Part shown: piece after piece, positions 22,710 through 34,662 of the stretch
Numbering within the stretch: position 1 is the stretch's first letter
How the letters are laid out: every line of letters begins with the position of its first letter
Assembly: GCA_013368375.1 (NCBI GenBank)
Contig: JAACJP010000015.1
Coordinates: forward strand, 124,001-188,000
DNA length: 64,000 nucleotides
Direction: 5' to 3'
Source of the DNA: Tricholomella constricta
Lineage: Eukaryota; Basidiomycota; Agaricomycetes; Agaricales; Lyophyllaceae
Made by a program: the position numbers and the translations under genes
The notes under the pieces: model-generated
Told to the model about the DNA's origin: nothing
What the model saw: only the letters and a program-made list of their open reading frames with translations
The model's database searches: none

Positions 22710-25045
22710 TCAAGCCGGCGCATAGTGCCATCTCTCCAATAAGTTGCGACGCTTAGCCGGAGCCTGTTTCGCGATGGGCGTGTCCGAAACATCACGAGTA
22801 GAGGGGGCCTTGCGCTTCCGGCTGCTGCGGCGAGGCTCTTCTTCGAGCTGAGCGGCAGTTGATGCAGGAGTGGGCAATGTCGGAGTACTCATCAAGGGTG
22901 CGGCGGCGACGCCCGTGGGCATAGATTCGACGATAGTTGGGGTGCAGACGGCCGAAGACTGAGCACCTGGTGCTGAGTCAGTGTTAACTATGTTCATAGC
23001 GCCTACAGGGACCCTCGAAGCAGCGGAACCCTTTCCACCACGTCTACCACCGCTTTTTCCACCCCGTCCACGTCTTCCTCCACGCTTCGACCCCAAAGCG
23101 CTTCCAGGGATGTCGGAAGACTTGAGTGTATCAGCGTTGGCCTCGGGTGCGGAAGTGGTGGCCCCAGTGTCTTCTTGTGGTTTGTTCACAGCGGTAGCGG
23201 TGTCTCCGCCGCCATTTGTGATCGTGGGGACGTGGGCGTGGGCGGACGTAGTAGTGGTCGTGGTGGGGTTCTCGCCTCCGCTGTCACCTGTATCCGGGGG
23301 GGTGGCAGGAGCAGGAGTTGACACTGAGTCAGGAGCGCTGTCACGAAGTATTGGCGATGAAAAATTGGCGAGAGGGGGAGGGGACTGTGTGATGGGAGCG
23401 GGAGCGGGTTCTTGGAAGGGCAATGTGGTTAGGACATCGATGATCTCATTATCACTGTCATCACCGTGATTGTCGTCGTCATTTTGAAAGTCGTCGACGT
23501 CGCCATCTGACAGCGACACCGACTTTGAGAACTGCAAAATGTAGTGGGATCGGTTTTGGCCATCGAAAATGGACGTGTACAACCGCAGAGCGTCCGTTGC
23601 CTTCATAGCCTTGGGATCGAGGCTTGGGAAGTCGGCAAGTGTGTCACTGTGGGTGATTCCAATACAATCTCGTGTCGAAGTACCAAGGACGTCCCAAGGT
23701 ACTTCTGCCGAGTTCGAAACCTCTACAACAAAGCAAGTCCGTTAGCTACAGTGACTCCATTGAGCTGATATTGATCATTGACTGACTCCAGGCCATTTCA
23801 ATGTATTCTGTCAGTAAGTGGCGGCAGCTGGCGACAGGAATGCTCTCGGGGTCTAGAGATGGCAAAATGGGGTAACCATCCTCGTTCAACATGATAGTGA
23901 GCTTGATTTGATTCATTGCTGACTCTGTGGGGGCGATCACTTCGGGACGCTTGACTGTTAGAAAGTGTCGATTAGTCTTCTCGGCCCACAACAACGACAA
24001 CGTTAAATCGGATACCTGGCAATGCACCCTCTGCAAACCGTCGAAATTCGTTGCGAAAATCCTTGAAGTTCGCACATTGATCAGCGAAAGTCGTCGATTG
24101 AGCATTGTTGGTTACGGTCCCGCTATCAAGACATCAGAATGTGAGAGATAATGGCTAGTAGTCGACATACTTGAAGGTCTTGAGGTCACCCGCCTCGTTG
24201 CGATATGCGCCTTGTAGGAAGAACACGACCTCACCATGCCCTCCCCAGTTCCAGCCGCACATGCCACGCAGCGCCTCCATGGCCGTTGGCAATAAAGACT
24301 TCTGTTGACTGTATAGGTGATGAGCCGTGCTTCAAGGCAGATGTCGGGATACTCATACTCACGCAAATGTATGCTCAGCGCTGAGAGGGCGTTTCAAATT
24401 CTCCTTCAAAATTGCCGCTTCCTCCTCATATTCGGCACGGGCCTTGTCGTCAAGTTCATTGAAGAGTTCGAGCTTGTATTTCCGGTGAAGGGTAAGATTG
24501 CCTTCTCTGGTGGATTGGCCAGTCTCGCTGCGCTCCTTGTTGATCATGTCTCGAATGTCAGCTTGCTTAGTTTTGGCGAATAGGTCGACCGCGCTTGTTG
24601 CACGTGGAGCTTTGCTGGACGTCGAGGGTGCCGGCACCTCAACGTTAGTCTCCGTATTGTTGACGAACCATTTCTTCAGTTTCTTGAATGACAGAATTAA
24701 ATATGGAATGCCTGATGGAGAAAGGATGCTTACATGTTTGAGGGATTCTAGATTTGGACCATCGGGCCCAGTCGAGTTGAATTGCTGGATGAAGAGGGGA
24801 TATACAAGACGGAGGACCCAGTCCCCCTTGTCGCCCTTCACCTGCCCAGTCCCTCGAGGGCCAGTGGCTTTCTGAGCAAGCTTGTCGACGAACTCTTGAT
24901 ACTGTGGCAGATGCGAGAGCAGCAGGGCTTCTTTCTCCTCCTTGCTGAAGGCTCCTTGATTGGGCCGTGAAGCCGTAGGCGGGTCAAGCGGAGGGGTCAG
25001 GTTGGGCGGAAGGCCAGAGTTGGCAGGGTCAGAGGGATTTTCCAT
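22710..25045 (-). CDS. accessory gene A, spliced; unknown function, basic C-terminus
   Basis: ATG at 25045 (MENPSDPANSG). Introns are clear at 24683-24733 and 24309-24362; further ones are likely at about 24120-24170 and 23940-24000. Exon 1 has LSHLPQYQEFVDKLA and exon 2 has KKWFVNNTE, SAVDLFAKTKQADIRDM and KYKLELFNELDDKARAEYE, resembling a repetitive family of hypothetical proteins in agaricomycetes (recollection, not searched). Exon 3 holds a Trp/Gly-rich piece (MCGWNWGGHGEVVFF) and exon 5 has NQIKLTIMLNEDGYP and CRHLLTEYIEMAW. The C-terminal ~300 residues (22710-23606) are Pro/Thr/Ala-rich and disordered, with RGGRRGRGGKSGGRRGGKG and RRSSRKRKAPS, suggesting nuclear or DNA binding. It is divergent from gene C and the KDZ transposase. 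Exact exon joins near 24110 and 23700 are uncertain, so decay is possible. Confidence 0.55.
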
Positions 25046-25407
25046 GATACGTAAAGCGAGGGGAGTGCGAAAGCCTGCGAGATTGCGAGAGGTGACCTTT
25101 TAGCCCCGGGTCCGCTTTGACTGTGGCATTCTAAACAACAGTCGTGCGGAGGTCCACACTTGGAGGACCATCCTCAGGTCAAAGGTGTGGCGGCGGGCCA
25201 AGGAGCCTGGGTATCGACGATCGTTCATTACTTCAGTACAAATCGAGACAAAAGAGACGTACATTGAGTTGCTCGAGATGTCCCGAGGGGCACAGAGGGC
25301 CAAAAGTTTTGTCATGGGGATAATTGTGCCGTCACTGGAATTTGGAAGACAATAGAAGGATAATCCTTCTTTGTGAACAACACATTGTAAGTAAGGGAAA
25401 TTTGTAA

Positions 25408-26521
25408 TTAGTGGGCCCGTGCTTTGCCCTTGCGAATGGTATTGTAGAGGTGGAACATTGTATCGAAGTAGGGAGGGGAAACTACGGTAGCGTACTTCAG
25501 AAAAAAGGCTTGCCCCGCGAAATCAACTGCCAGAGGATCCGCCCAACGATGTTCGAGCCATTTGGGCCATCCCCGCGAGTAGGGTTCCAATGAATTCCCA
25601 AGCTCGACCCCGTACACTCCGAGCTCGATCTTGAAGTCCAGAAGATGAATGCTGCGATCGCTACGTCGAGGAAAGACAGCTATTTCGACATGGCTGTGGG
25701 CATCCTGTAGACATCTCAGTAACAAATCAACCAGATGATAATTTGAACTGACCGATTTCCAAATAAAGAGTCGCACACCGCAGGTAAAGTCCCTATTGTT
25801 CAGGTCATGGCCAGTGACAGTATTGTTGAGTCGTATGGGCAGAGAGAACAAGACGGGGGAAGATGGAACTATAGTGGCGGACGATGAGGGAAAGTCATTA
25901 TACGTAGGGCTGGTTGGTGGAGATAAACTCGAACTAGCCGTGCGCAGAGTGGGTGGAGCACGACTGGGTATGGATGACAGCAAAAGTGGCTGGACGGGCA
26001 CCACTCGATTTGTGCGGCGGGGGCGGGGCTGGACCTCCTCACGAATATTGAACCATGCTGTCAACTCGGTGCCATCATGGAAAATGTTCGCGTCTAACGA
26101 GGTGTGGGTGAGCCAAGTAAATGTCCAAGATGTATTATTTTTCTTCTTCTACATGTCGGTCAAATCAGCGCAGTGTTAGACGCACTGGACGAATGCCACT
26201 CACCACCATCTGAAACCACCGTCCGATGTTTGAGTTCTCCAGGACGTCACCCTTCGCTGAGGCTAATTTTCCTGTGCATACTTGTGGCGTTCTGTAGACC
26301 CAACCATGGACTCGGTGCTGGTCATTATACGGCGCCGCGAGGAGTTTGATGGCTGTCGTTATCCGGTCCTCATTGACTTTGATGGCAGCAGATTTATTCA
26401 GGCCGCGGAGTGCCGGGTCGGCATCGGCGAGGGGTCCTAAGCGATGTGTGGGAGGTTGTTGAGAGTAGGGGGCCGCCCGAGGGTGGCCACGGCCTGTCGT
26501 AGAAGAAGCAATGCGAGGCAT
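25408..26521 (-). CDS. accessory gene B, spliced; unknown function
   Basis: ATG at 26521 (MPRIASSTTGRGHPR). An intron at 26149-26203 (GTGAGT...TAG) joins RWFQMV to KKKNNTSWTFTW in frame. A second, in-frame 48-bp intron (GTCAGT...CTACAG, about 25706-25753) joins RLFIWKS to DAHSHVEIAVFP. The product is about 336 residues with no interrupting stop. The middle is a Ser/Pro-rich linker (SSSLSPPTSPTYNDFPSSS). The C-terminal half looks folded (FKIELGVYGVELGNSLEPY, GWPKWLEHRWADPLA). There is no membrane segment or known catalytic motif. It lies 360 bp upstream of gene A on the same strand. Function unknown. Confidence 0.55.
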
Positions 26522-28194
26522 GAATAATTATATATCTTTGAAGGAGTAGTCCTTACCGATCATGCACCCTTTAAATCAGAGACTTTAAAAGGCCAAAGCG
26601 AGGCGGTCCGGGCAGGTCAAAGCAGAACAATATATCATAATAATAGGTACAAGGAGACAAGTCTGATCGAAAGAGATAAAGTATGATCGTCTAAGTAATA
26701 TATAGAAATAAAGATAGAGGGCTATAGTAAGTTAGTACGTCGGCGGCAGGACGTGTCTTGAATATAATCCAGGGCCCGAGATGAACGCCAGGTCGAGCCA
26801 GAAAGTGGCAGAATGAAGGTGGTCGTAGTAAGAGAGGAGGAGAGGAGTCACTGCCGACACCCAGTCGAGCAGGCGGGAGACGCTCGTCTGGCCCGATCCT
26901 TGGTGGCAGAAGAAGAGAAGAGCGAGCGAGGTACGCAGGTGGCAGTAAGAGTGGAGGAGAGGAGTCCCTGCTGACGCCAGGTCGAGCAGGCGGGAGACGC
27001 TCGTCTGGCCCGATCCTGACAGAAGAAGAGAAGAGCGAGCGAGGTACACAGGTGGCAGTAAGAGTGGAGGAGAGGAGTCCCTGCCGACGCCAGGTCGAGC
27101 AGGCGGGAGACGCTCGTCTGGCCCGATCCTTGGTGGCAAAAAGAAAAGGAGGCTGGGTCCATGAAGGCGATGTTGTTACAGGAAGAACCGTCACTGCCGA
27201 CGCCAGGTCAAGCAGGTGGGAGACGCTCGTCTGCCCCGATGGTGGTGAAGAAGTCGGGGAAGTCAAGAATTGGCGCTTGATGTCTCCACGGGAATTGCCG
27301 AAAGGTGATTGTTCAGCCACTTGGCCTGAGCGTGCGAGTTGCTGACACCAGTGATCTCCACGGGCATTGCCGATCAGGCGCTTGCTCAGCCACTTGGCCT
27401 GAGCGTGCGAGTTGCTGACACCAGTGATCTCCACGGGCATTGCCGATGAGGCGCTTGCTCAGCCACTTGGCTCAAGCGCAGGAAATTATATTCAAACTCA
27501 GCGCACAAGCGCAGAGTCGACGACGCCCCTCCCTCATTCGCTGCATCCTCAACGCTGCCAGCTGCTTGGACCCGATCTTCCTCCACCGAGATATACCTGC
27601 GGTATTCTCGTTCAGCTCGACGTGTCGTCGGCTGATAGCACTCCTTAGATTACGCCCTTGCTGAATACGCTTTCATATACACTCTCCTTAATCCAACTTG
27701 AGTTTCTAAGTTCGCAATCATAATCCACGTAAGTCTATTTCATGTTTATAACTACATACTGTCAAGTAATCCTCATGGGCCGCGGGTGTTTCTTCCAGCA
27801 ACTTACCACCTTGAGATAGTCGACGACGCATCTCCCCTCCATCATTCACTCTGCCAGCTGCTTGGACCCGATCTTTTCCCACCGAGATATACCTTCGGTA
27901 TTCTCGTTCAGCTCGACGTGTCGTCGGCTGATAGCACTCCTTAGACCACGTCCTTGCCGAATACGCATATACACTCTCATTAATCCAACTTGAGTTTCTA
28001 AGTTCGCAATCATAATCCACGTAAGTCTATTTCATTTTTATAACTACATACTGTCAACTAATCCTCATAGCCCGCGGACGTTTCTTCCACCCACATTCCA
28101 CACTGAGATATACCTGTGGTATTCTCTTTCGGCTCGATGAGACGTTGGCTGATCTCTATCTGTGCCTCCTTTATAGCCAACCGCCATTCGTGAT
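26522..28194. repeat. repeat-rich intergenic region between divergent genes
   Basis: Three tandem families: units of ~112-117 bp starting near 26828, 26945 and 27057 (core GTCGAGCAGGCGGGAGACGC); a ~73-bp unit at 27314, 27387 and 27460 (CAGCCACTTGGCCTGAGCG); and a ~240-bp direct duplication (27555-27798 and 27851-28090). The 249-codon minus frame here is a product of the repeats. The region separates genes A/B from gene C, so it presumably holds both promoters; CACGTAAGTCTATTTCAT in each long duplicate resembles a 5' splice site. Confidence 0.7.
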
Positions 28195-30280
28195 ATGTCG
28201 CAGAACGACGCCTTACGTTTGGAGTCCTTGGTGCACAACCCTCAACAACTCCTTCGTCTGAAGCACGAATTCAACCAAGATAGTAAGTTCTTTGTCTGTA
28301 TGTTTTACTATTGTTGTTCACAGTACGTTAGATATTCGGCCATTCGAGGGTCTAGTCGCTGCTGTCGTGGGGGATGGGATGTATGTAGTAACTTCTCCGA
28401 ACTGTAAGAAACTACGGTATCCACCTTTAGGAGCAGACCGCCCGGTGTTCCTGCGCGAAAACCTGTGTTATGGTGATGACGACCCTTTACACGCGATCAG
28501 TCGACATGGTATTGCATCGGGCGCTTGTCTCCTCAGCTGCTCAGCCGCCTTCGACTCCCCTGCATTGCGCTGATGGAACAAGCGTGCAGTGCCATCTACA
28601 AGGACTACTACCCAGCTCAGGAGATTCCGCCGATCATGCGATCTTTTCTTGATCATCTCACAGGCCTTTCGACAACTTTCCGTCGTGCACAAATCGCTGT
28701 ACGCGAAGTTCAACGCCTCTACCTTGAGCTACAAGCTGCGCTCGACTGGCACGACATATACGAACCTCGCATCAGTGGCCAGATTGAGGTGGATGCAGGG
28801 ACCCCAGTTGCACGAGTAATGGGGGCGTTCACTAGCAACTTGGGTGTCTGCGAGGAACTTTTCAGGGCAAAGATACCTGTATTCCTCATTCGCGGGGGTC
28901 CGGAAATTCGTGCGCTGTGTATCAATGAACTTGTCACTGCACGCCGCGCAGAAGGTTTCATTCCCCTCTCTCCAGCCATCAACCCCTCCCACCCAACCAT
29001 CTATCGCGGGTCTGCTACGCAATTGGCCAAGTACACCGCAATGAGGCGCTTCACTCGATACTTCCACACAATCGGTGACCCATTCAACTCCCACTGAATG
29101 GAACAACCCGTGGTTCCACCTCCCGATGTGCCGATGACAGATCGTAAGGCTTGCACGCAACGGTACAGCCCCTGTAAGTTCTTATCGCAATGTTTGAATT
29201 ACCTACAACTGACTAGGACATCATAAACGCTCAGCGCAAGAAAAACAAGGCCATATACGAGCCGCAGGGTTGCAGCAAGTTCGAAGATCTCCCAGACCCC
29301 ATCCTTCCTCCCGTGATCCCAGTATGGCGTGATGCGCTCCGCAGCGTCGATCAATCGCCCAGCAACTTCGTCAACCAAGATGTTCTGGGCTCCGACTTTG
29401 GGTATGCATTCCCGGAACCGGCGTCGTTCATTGCGTACCAGAACCGAGACCGGCGTGCATCGACCCTCCGTTGCTGGCTTCGTTATCGCGTGGCTTTCAT
29501 CCATCGCCTCAGCGTCAACGGTTCGACTGCGCGGCCAATGTCTGGGAAGGCTTGGAGGGATCTGCTTGGGCTGGACTGGCTGGAGCATAGCTCATCCGGC
29601 TCCGATAGGAAGAAAGCTGATCGTCAGACCAAGAGCGCAACGCGCCTGGAGCTGTTGTCTGACTTTCTTCAAAATTGCTTGGGCGCCGAGGACATCTCAA
29701 ACAGCGAGGTCGCTCATGGTAGTGAAACTTGGCAGGGCAAACCATTCGGGGATCTCCAGGACCAGGACTTCGAAGAGATTTTGTGGGAGATGGCGGAGCT
29801 CAACTTTCGCCAGGAGCTCCTCGCATTGCAAATCTACATCCGTCGTGGGGACGCGGACTTCGATCTTTATCAAGAACAACAACGTGTCGCAAATTGCTTT
29901 CCCGGAGGACAACTCCTCGTCGCGCCGCTGTCCGAAGCAAATACCGGCATTGCAAGTTACGACAAAGAAGAACGCTGTCGCTACCTGCTAGAGCTTCAGC
30001 GGCTCATGAGGCCTTGGCCAGGAAAAAAGCAGACATCTTCCACGTCGACAGTTGGCGATGGAGCACGGGTGACGTTCAAGCTTTGGAGGCAGCCATTGCA
30101 AAATTTTACACACAAACGTTCTTCAATCACTTCCGCCGCGCGCCTATCATTCCTCGTCGTCTTTCGCATGACGTACCCGGCTTTGAGCCCCCGCCGCCCC
30201 TTCTTGAGCACTTGAGTCCGGCGCCCAATATGTGTTATGACATGACGCAGATAGTACCATTCGACCAACTGATGCTATAG
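28195..30280 (+). pseudogene. accessory gene C; unknown function (decayed)
   Basis: ATG at 28195 (MSQNDALRLESLVHNP) with a first intron from GTAAGT at 28283; a later intron spans about 29174-29217 (GTAAGT...CTAG). Recognisable blocks are RPFEGLVAAVVGDGMYVVTS, CIALMEQACSAIYKDYYP, LYLELQAALDWHDIYEPRI, VARVMGAFTSNLGVCEELF, AKIPVFLIRG, SGKAWRDLLGLDWLE, EMAELNFRQELLALQ and AIAKFYTQTFFNHFRR, ending at 30280. From memory, proteins with a 'MGAFT...GIPVWLVR' block are frequent hypothetical proteins in agaricomycete genomes. Damage: a frame break near 28500, an in-frame TGA at 29095-29097, and a frame break near 30005-30015 after KEERCRYLLELQ. It lies 535 bp upstream of the KDZ transposase on the same strand. 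No catalytic motif seen. Confidence 0.55.
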
Positions 30281-30815
30281 AACATTCCAGCTATGACTAT
30301 CCAAGCGCACAACTAAAGCGCACATACATATTTTTGACAGTGACAACGTTATCTCACCTAGGTAAAGAGATAACAAATCGTACAATATTGTGCTTCGAAC
30401 AGTGGCCTTCATGAGTTCGGGTCAGATCTTCGATCGCCCACACGATCTGCTCTGGCAGCGATCGTGAGGTCCCGTAGACTGCTGCCTCGGCTATTGTTCT
30501 TGTCGGTGAGTTGGGGTCAGATCTTCGATCGCCCACACGATTTGCTCTGGCAGCGATCGTGAGGTCCCGTAGAATGCTGCCTCTACTCTTGTTCTCGTTG
30601 TGGCCAGAACGTGCCTTGTCCTCTTGTTCCGCGTGTCACCGCGCATACGCACTTCATTCTGCTGCTATTGTATTGTCCTTTCCTCCCCGAACGATGTCGA
30701 GGAGCCATTGCCGTACAATGCTGCCTCCATTATTGTTCTCGTGCTGGCCAGAGAGATTTTATTTCACACTAACGCGCACACACCACTCGTTCTGTAGCTA
30801 GTCCCTTCCTGTCCA
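30281..30815. other. intergenic region with a ~115-bp tandem duplication
   Basis: No gene. GTCAGATCTTCGATCGCCCA...GAGGTCCCGTAGA occurs at about 30420-30480 and 30528-30573, with related CCGTA(G/C)A...TGCTGCCTC...TTGTTCT blocks repeated down to about 30740. Probably the promoter region of the KDZ transposase gene. Confidence 0.5.
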
Positions 30816-33800
30816 ATGTCCCGTACCCACAAGCGTCGAGGAGTCCTCGGCCATTACGACAGCGAGTCCGATAAGGAGGACGACATTGAACTGAACATGG
30901 CAGTCTCAGCAGCCGGGAGCACGACAACGCGCACATTCTACGAAACCACGGCAAAGCGTCGACGTGTATCAATACCGCCTCCCACATGTTCCAAGCCTAC
31001 TCCGGCCAACAACCCCACTTTACCCACCGCCGAACCCGAAGTCAAGCCAACCAGGAAACAAGTACGTGTATCTTCATCACTGGGGCAGAAGGTTTGCTGA
31101 TGGAATGCAGGGCGCGTCAGTCATGATGGAAACTTTTTCGAAAAGCTTCGATATTCTTCAAGACACGATTTTATGGACCGAGTACCATCCTCGTATCGGA
31201 CAGGACTGTCCCTGCAGCGCGGCTGCTGGTGCTTTTCAATGCACAGAATGCTCTCAGTGCGATCTCCTATGTCAGGAGTGCATCATCGTAGCACATCAAA
31301 GTCAACCGTTCCACTTCCTCCAGCAATGGACCGGCAGTTTCTTCCAGCGCGTATCACTTTCTGAATTGGGCTTCATCATGATGTTAGGACACTTTGGCAG
31401 GCCGTGCCCCAACGCACTTTCCACCTCAATTGGCCGCCCCACAGTCGTCGTACATATTAACGGTGTTCATCGCATGCAAATCAAATATTGCCATTGTGAG
31501 GCTTTGTCCGATGCAGAGCAACTGGTACGCGCCCGGTACTTCCCTGCAACTATCAAGCGACCGGAAACCATTTTCACGTTCTCGGTACTCAAGCACTTTC
31601 ACATCAGCAACTTGACGTCGAAGAAGTCTGCCTACGACTATTTTGGCACCCTTCGCAGCCTGACAAATAATGCTTTCCCCCAGGACGTGCCGGTATGTAT
31701 CTTACTGTATATTGTACTGCAATGGCTGACTTCTACGATGCACAGGATCGGTATCGTGAGTTCAACCAGGTATCACGTGTATGGAGCCACCTCGCTATTG
31801 TCAGACGGAGTGGCCAGGCCCACAACATCGACAAGATTCTTACCCACCGACGCCCAAACTCTCTCACTGTCCGATGTCCAGCTTGCCCTGAGGTCGGCTT
31901 CAACGTAGACAAGGCCGTAATCCACGCTGCAAATGACGATGAAACGTGAGTGATTCTTGCGATGCACATTACCGTTGCTTGACCAAATATAGTCACAAGT
32001 ACACCCTATTTCTTTCCACCGATGGAAACTTCCGACTCCAGCGCAAGCATAAGAATGATGATCCGGATGACACGGCTCTGAACAACGGTAACGGCTATTT
32101 CGTACCGACAGAGCCATTCAAGGGCTATCTCAAAGGGGTCGGCATTCATCCGGAAGAGGTACGTTTCTCCTCAGCTATCGTGGCCGTCGTCTCATGGTGT
32201 ATTTTGCAGGAACCTACCTGCCCTCACCTCAAAGCAGCAAAGATGCAGAACATTGCGAAGTTCAAGAATGCCGTGGTCAGCGGCGTCGTCGCCTTTCAAT
32301 GTGCTCGCCATGGCTGTTACATGCCACAGGGAATGGTAGACCTCACTAAAGGCGAAGCGTAAGCTGCTTGTGCTTATTTGAAACACTCGAATATCAACTG
32401 ACTCTGCCTTGCAGGTTCGCGAACACCGATTATGCGTTAGCCCACACGATTGCCGAGGCCAGCCACCTGCGCTGGATAATGATCAGCTACGATATATGGT
32501 GCGATCATCTTGTTCAAAGTTGAATGGTTAGAACTAACGTGGAAGGCATTTACTTTAGGTGTCAATATTGTATCAATCTTGAATGACGGTTCATCAAATG
32601 GTTTCCTGACGTCGTGCCTTTGCTCAAGAAGATTCGGGGCGCAATTCCCAAGATGCACGTCGTGAACCATGTCCTGATCTGCATGCTTTTGTGGGCCTTC
32701 AACTACTTGAAGTATTCTGGCGAGACTTGGGGCGAGAACATCGAAGGTGGATGGGCGGAACAAAATCAATCTGCAGGGAGCACCAAGGAGCAGAACGATG
32801 GTCATCGCCACGACAGCCTCGACGATTTTTTCGGATATTGGAACTGGACGAAAGTTCATCAGATCGGTCAGTATTTAATCCATCGGTGAATAATATATCT
32901 GATCTAGATATACAGCCGCAACACTTCATCGTATGTATACCGCGTGCGTCAAGACACTTCAAACGCGGGAGGATGATTTTGCTGCATTGACTAATATGCA
33001 TGCCGGATCTAATTGCACGGTGGGAGACAATGGATACAAGGCCGAAGATCGTCTCGAAAGGAGTTGTGCAGAGTGTATATGAGGTACAGCTGGAAGGAGG
33101 TAAGTCGACATGAATATCCACGTCTTCAAGGTCTTGATTATCTTGAAGGGCCGCCATCATTCAACCGGGTGTATCAAACGTTAGCAAGCGCTGAATTGGC
33201 TGCCTCTAGTAGTGACTATAATGGAGCCGGCCTTGCATCATTCTTAAACAGAGCGCTACAGCTGGAGGAGAAACAGTCCGTATACTCATTCTGTGCATGA
33301 CTGCATATCTAACGTAGTATGTTACAGGGTCCAGTTATCCTCCAAGTCCAAACGCGATGCTCAGACGTCAAGCTCACGTGCCAGGCTTTCTCAAGAGCTT
33401 GCTAGTTGGCGTCAAGAGCAGCTGACGATGTTTCCTGCTCTCTTAAGCGAGGTGACTTCGACAGAAGCCATTGCAGCTGAGGACATCCCTCTGTTGCTAC
33501 CTTCCGACTTTACCGTGACTCGACACAGCGCCATAGGGTTGGAGTCCTTGGCTCAGGTCGAATACCAACTGCGTGAAGGTCAGGCTTATGACGCCCTCGC
33601 TGAGGTCCGCTTAGCTATCAAGACCGTCAACGCTAACCTCCAATTCAAGCAAAGCTTCGTTCACGGCCAACGTCCCAGCACGCGCGCTCAGCAATATCTT
33701 GGCACCCTTCAAGCACAAAAGACCTCAGCAATGGAGCGGTACCAACGCGTGTACAAAAGGCTCCTCGCGCTCGGCCTCGACCCCAATGACAAGGCATTGC

Positions 33801-34243
33801 AGCCTTTGCTCAAGGAACAGCTGTGGCAGAAGAACGTGACGGAACGCCACAAGTTGGGTGATGCAAAGAAACAGGACCCGTGGTTCTGGCATGTTGGACG
33901 ACGTATTGGCATGACCCAAGAAGAGGAGTCGGAATGGAGCCTCGAAAGTAAGTGTTCTCAGATGGTTCACCTTGCTCAATGCTGATGCATGGCAGTGGAT
34001 CGGGTTAAGTGGTTTCGCGATCGAGCAGCGCGTGACAGATCACGAGAGGAGAAGGAGTTTCTGCAAGAGGAGTTTCGACGCAGCGTGGCGTCGTTTTCGA
34101 GGATGGCAGACGTCTGGGGTGAGCTTGGGATGGCGACGAAAGGCGGGCGAGCGGCGTACTGCGACCGACAGGCGGCCATGTATAGACGATTTGCGACAGA
34201 CTGTCAAGCCGTGTTCAATAAAGCACTCAAGGTACGCTCGTAA
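30816..34243 (+). pseudogene. KDZ-family transposase with CxC cysteine cluster (decayed)
   Basis: ATG 30816 with an acidic, basic-patch N-terminus. Introns by eye: 31062-31110, 31693-31745, 31946-31992, 32159-32209, 32359-32414, 32499-32558, 32867-32915, 33100-33130, 33280-33327, 33948-33995. Exon 2 carries the cysteine cluster (CPCSAAAGAFQCTECSQC, LLCQECIIVAH). The transposase core follows: MISYDIWCQYC (first Asp), IPKMHVVNHVLIC, GENIEGGWAEQNQSAG, GHRHDSLDDFFGYWNW. The C-terminus has the charged helical region (VEYQLREGQAYDALAEVR) usual in this family. KDZ elements (Kyakuja-Dileera-Zisupton) are DDE transposons abundant in basidiomycetes. Breaks: TGA at 32584-32586, between the first Asp and the Glu region, and a small frame break near 32995. 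It is therefore inactive unless these are assembly errors. No TET/JBP gene, often carried by KDZ elements, is in the window. Confidence 0.8.
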
Positions 34244-34278
34244 TTTGATGAAATCTTATTTTATTGACGTAGCCCGTT

Positions 34279-34662
34279 TAGGCTGGGTAGACCTTTCATA
34301 GGCTGACGCGACGGCTCGGGCACGGTAGACTCGCGAGCACGGTAGACTCGCTGTATCTTAGAGTTCAGACTTAGGCTTATTTTTCTTAGAGTTCAGACTT
34401 AGGCTTATTTTTCTTAGAGTTCAGACTTAGGCTTTTTTCAAGTACGCTACGTGTTTGGCGTAGTAGACTTGTTAGGATTGAGGTACGCTGGAAAGAAATT
34501 GAACTTTTTCAAACTGACTTAATCTTTTTAAAGTATGCTACACAGTTTGGTACAGTAGACTTGTTAGGATTGAAATGGATACTTTTACTGAAGACCGTCT
34601 CGAAACTCCACGAAAAGTAGGCTAGACTTCAGCCAAACATTCTTACAAAATGAAGGTAGGCT
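34279..34662. repeat. right subterminal TAGGCT cluster of the four-gene block
   Basis: TAGGCT occurs at 34279, 34299, 34372, 34400, 34428, 34618 and 34657, the reverse complement of the left cluster motif. Three 28-bp tandem units (CTTAGAGTTCAGACTTAGGC) span about 34357-34435. Two further units share GTAGACTTGTTAGGATTGA (about 34461 and 34554). It begins 36 bp after the transposase stop. Confidence 0.6.

Noticed and set aside
26691..27440. 249-codon minus-strand frame with repeated peptides
   Set aside because: Encoded by the ~115-bp tandem repeats; the same peptides recur in three frames.
26828..27472. CRISPR-like array
   Set aside because: Repeats are long, adjacent and without unique spacers; the sequence is eukaryotic.
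30816..34243. TET/JBP dioxygenase near the KDZ transposase
   Set aside because: Looked for the HxD...H pattern and a double-stranded beta-helix-like region in genes A, B and C; none seen.
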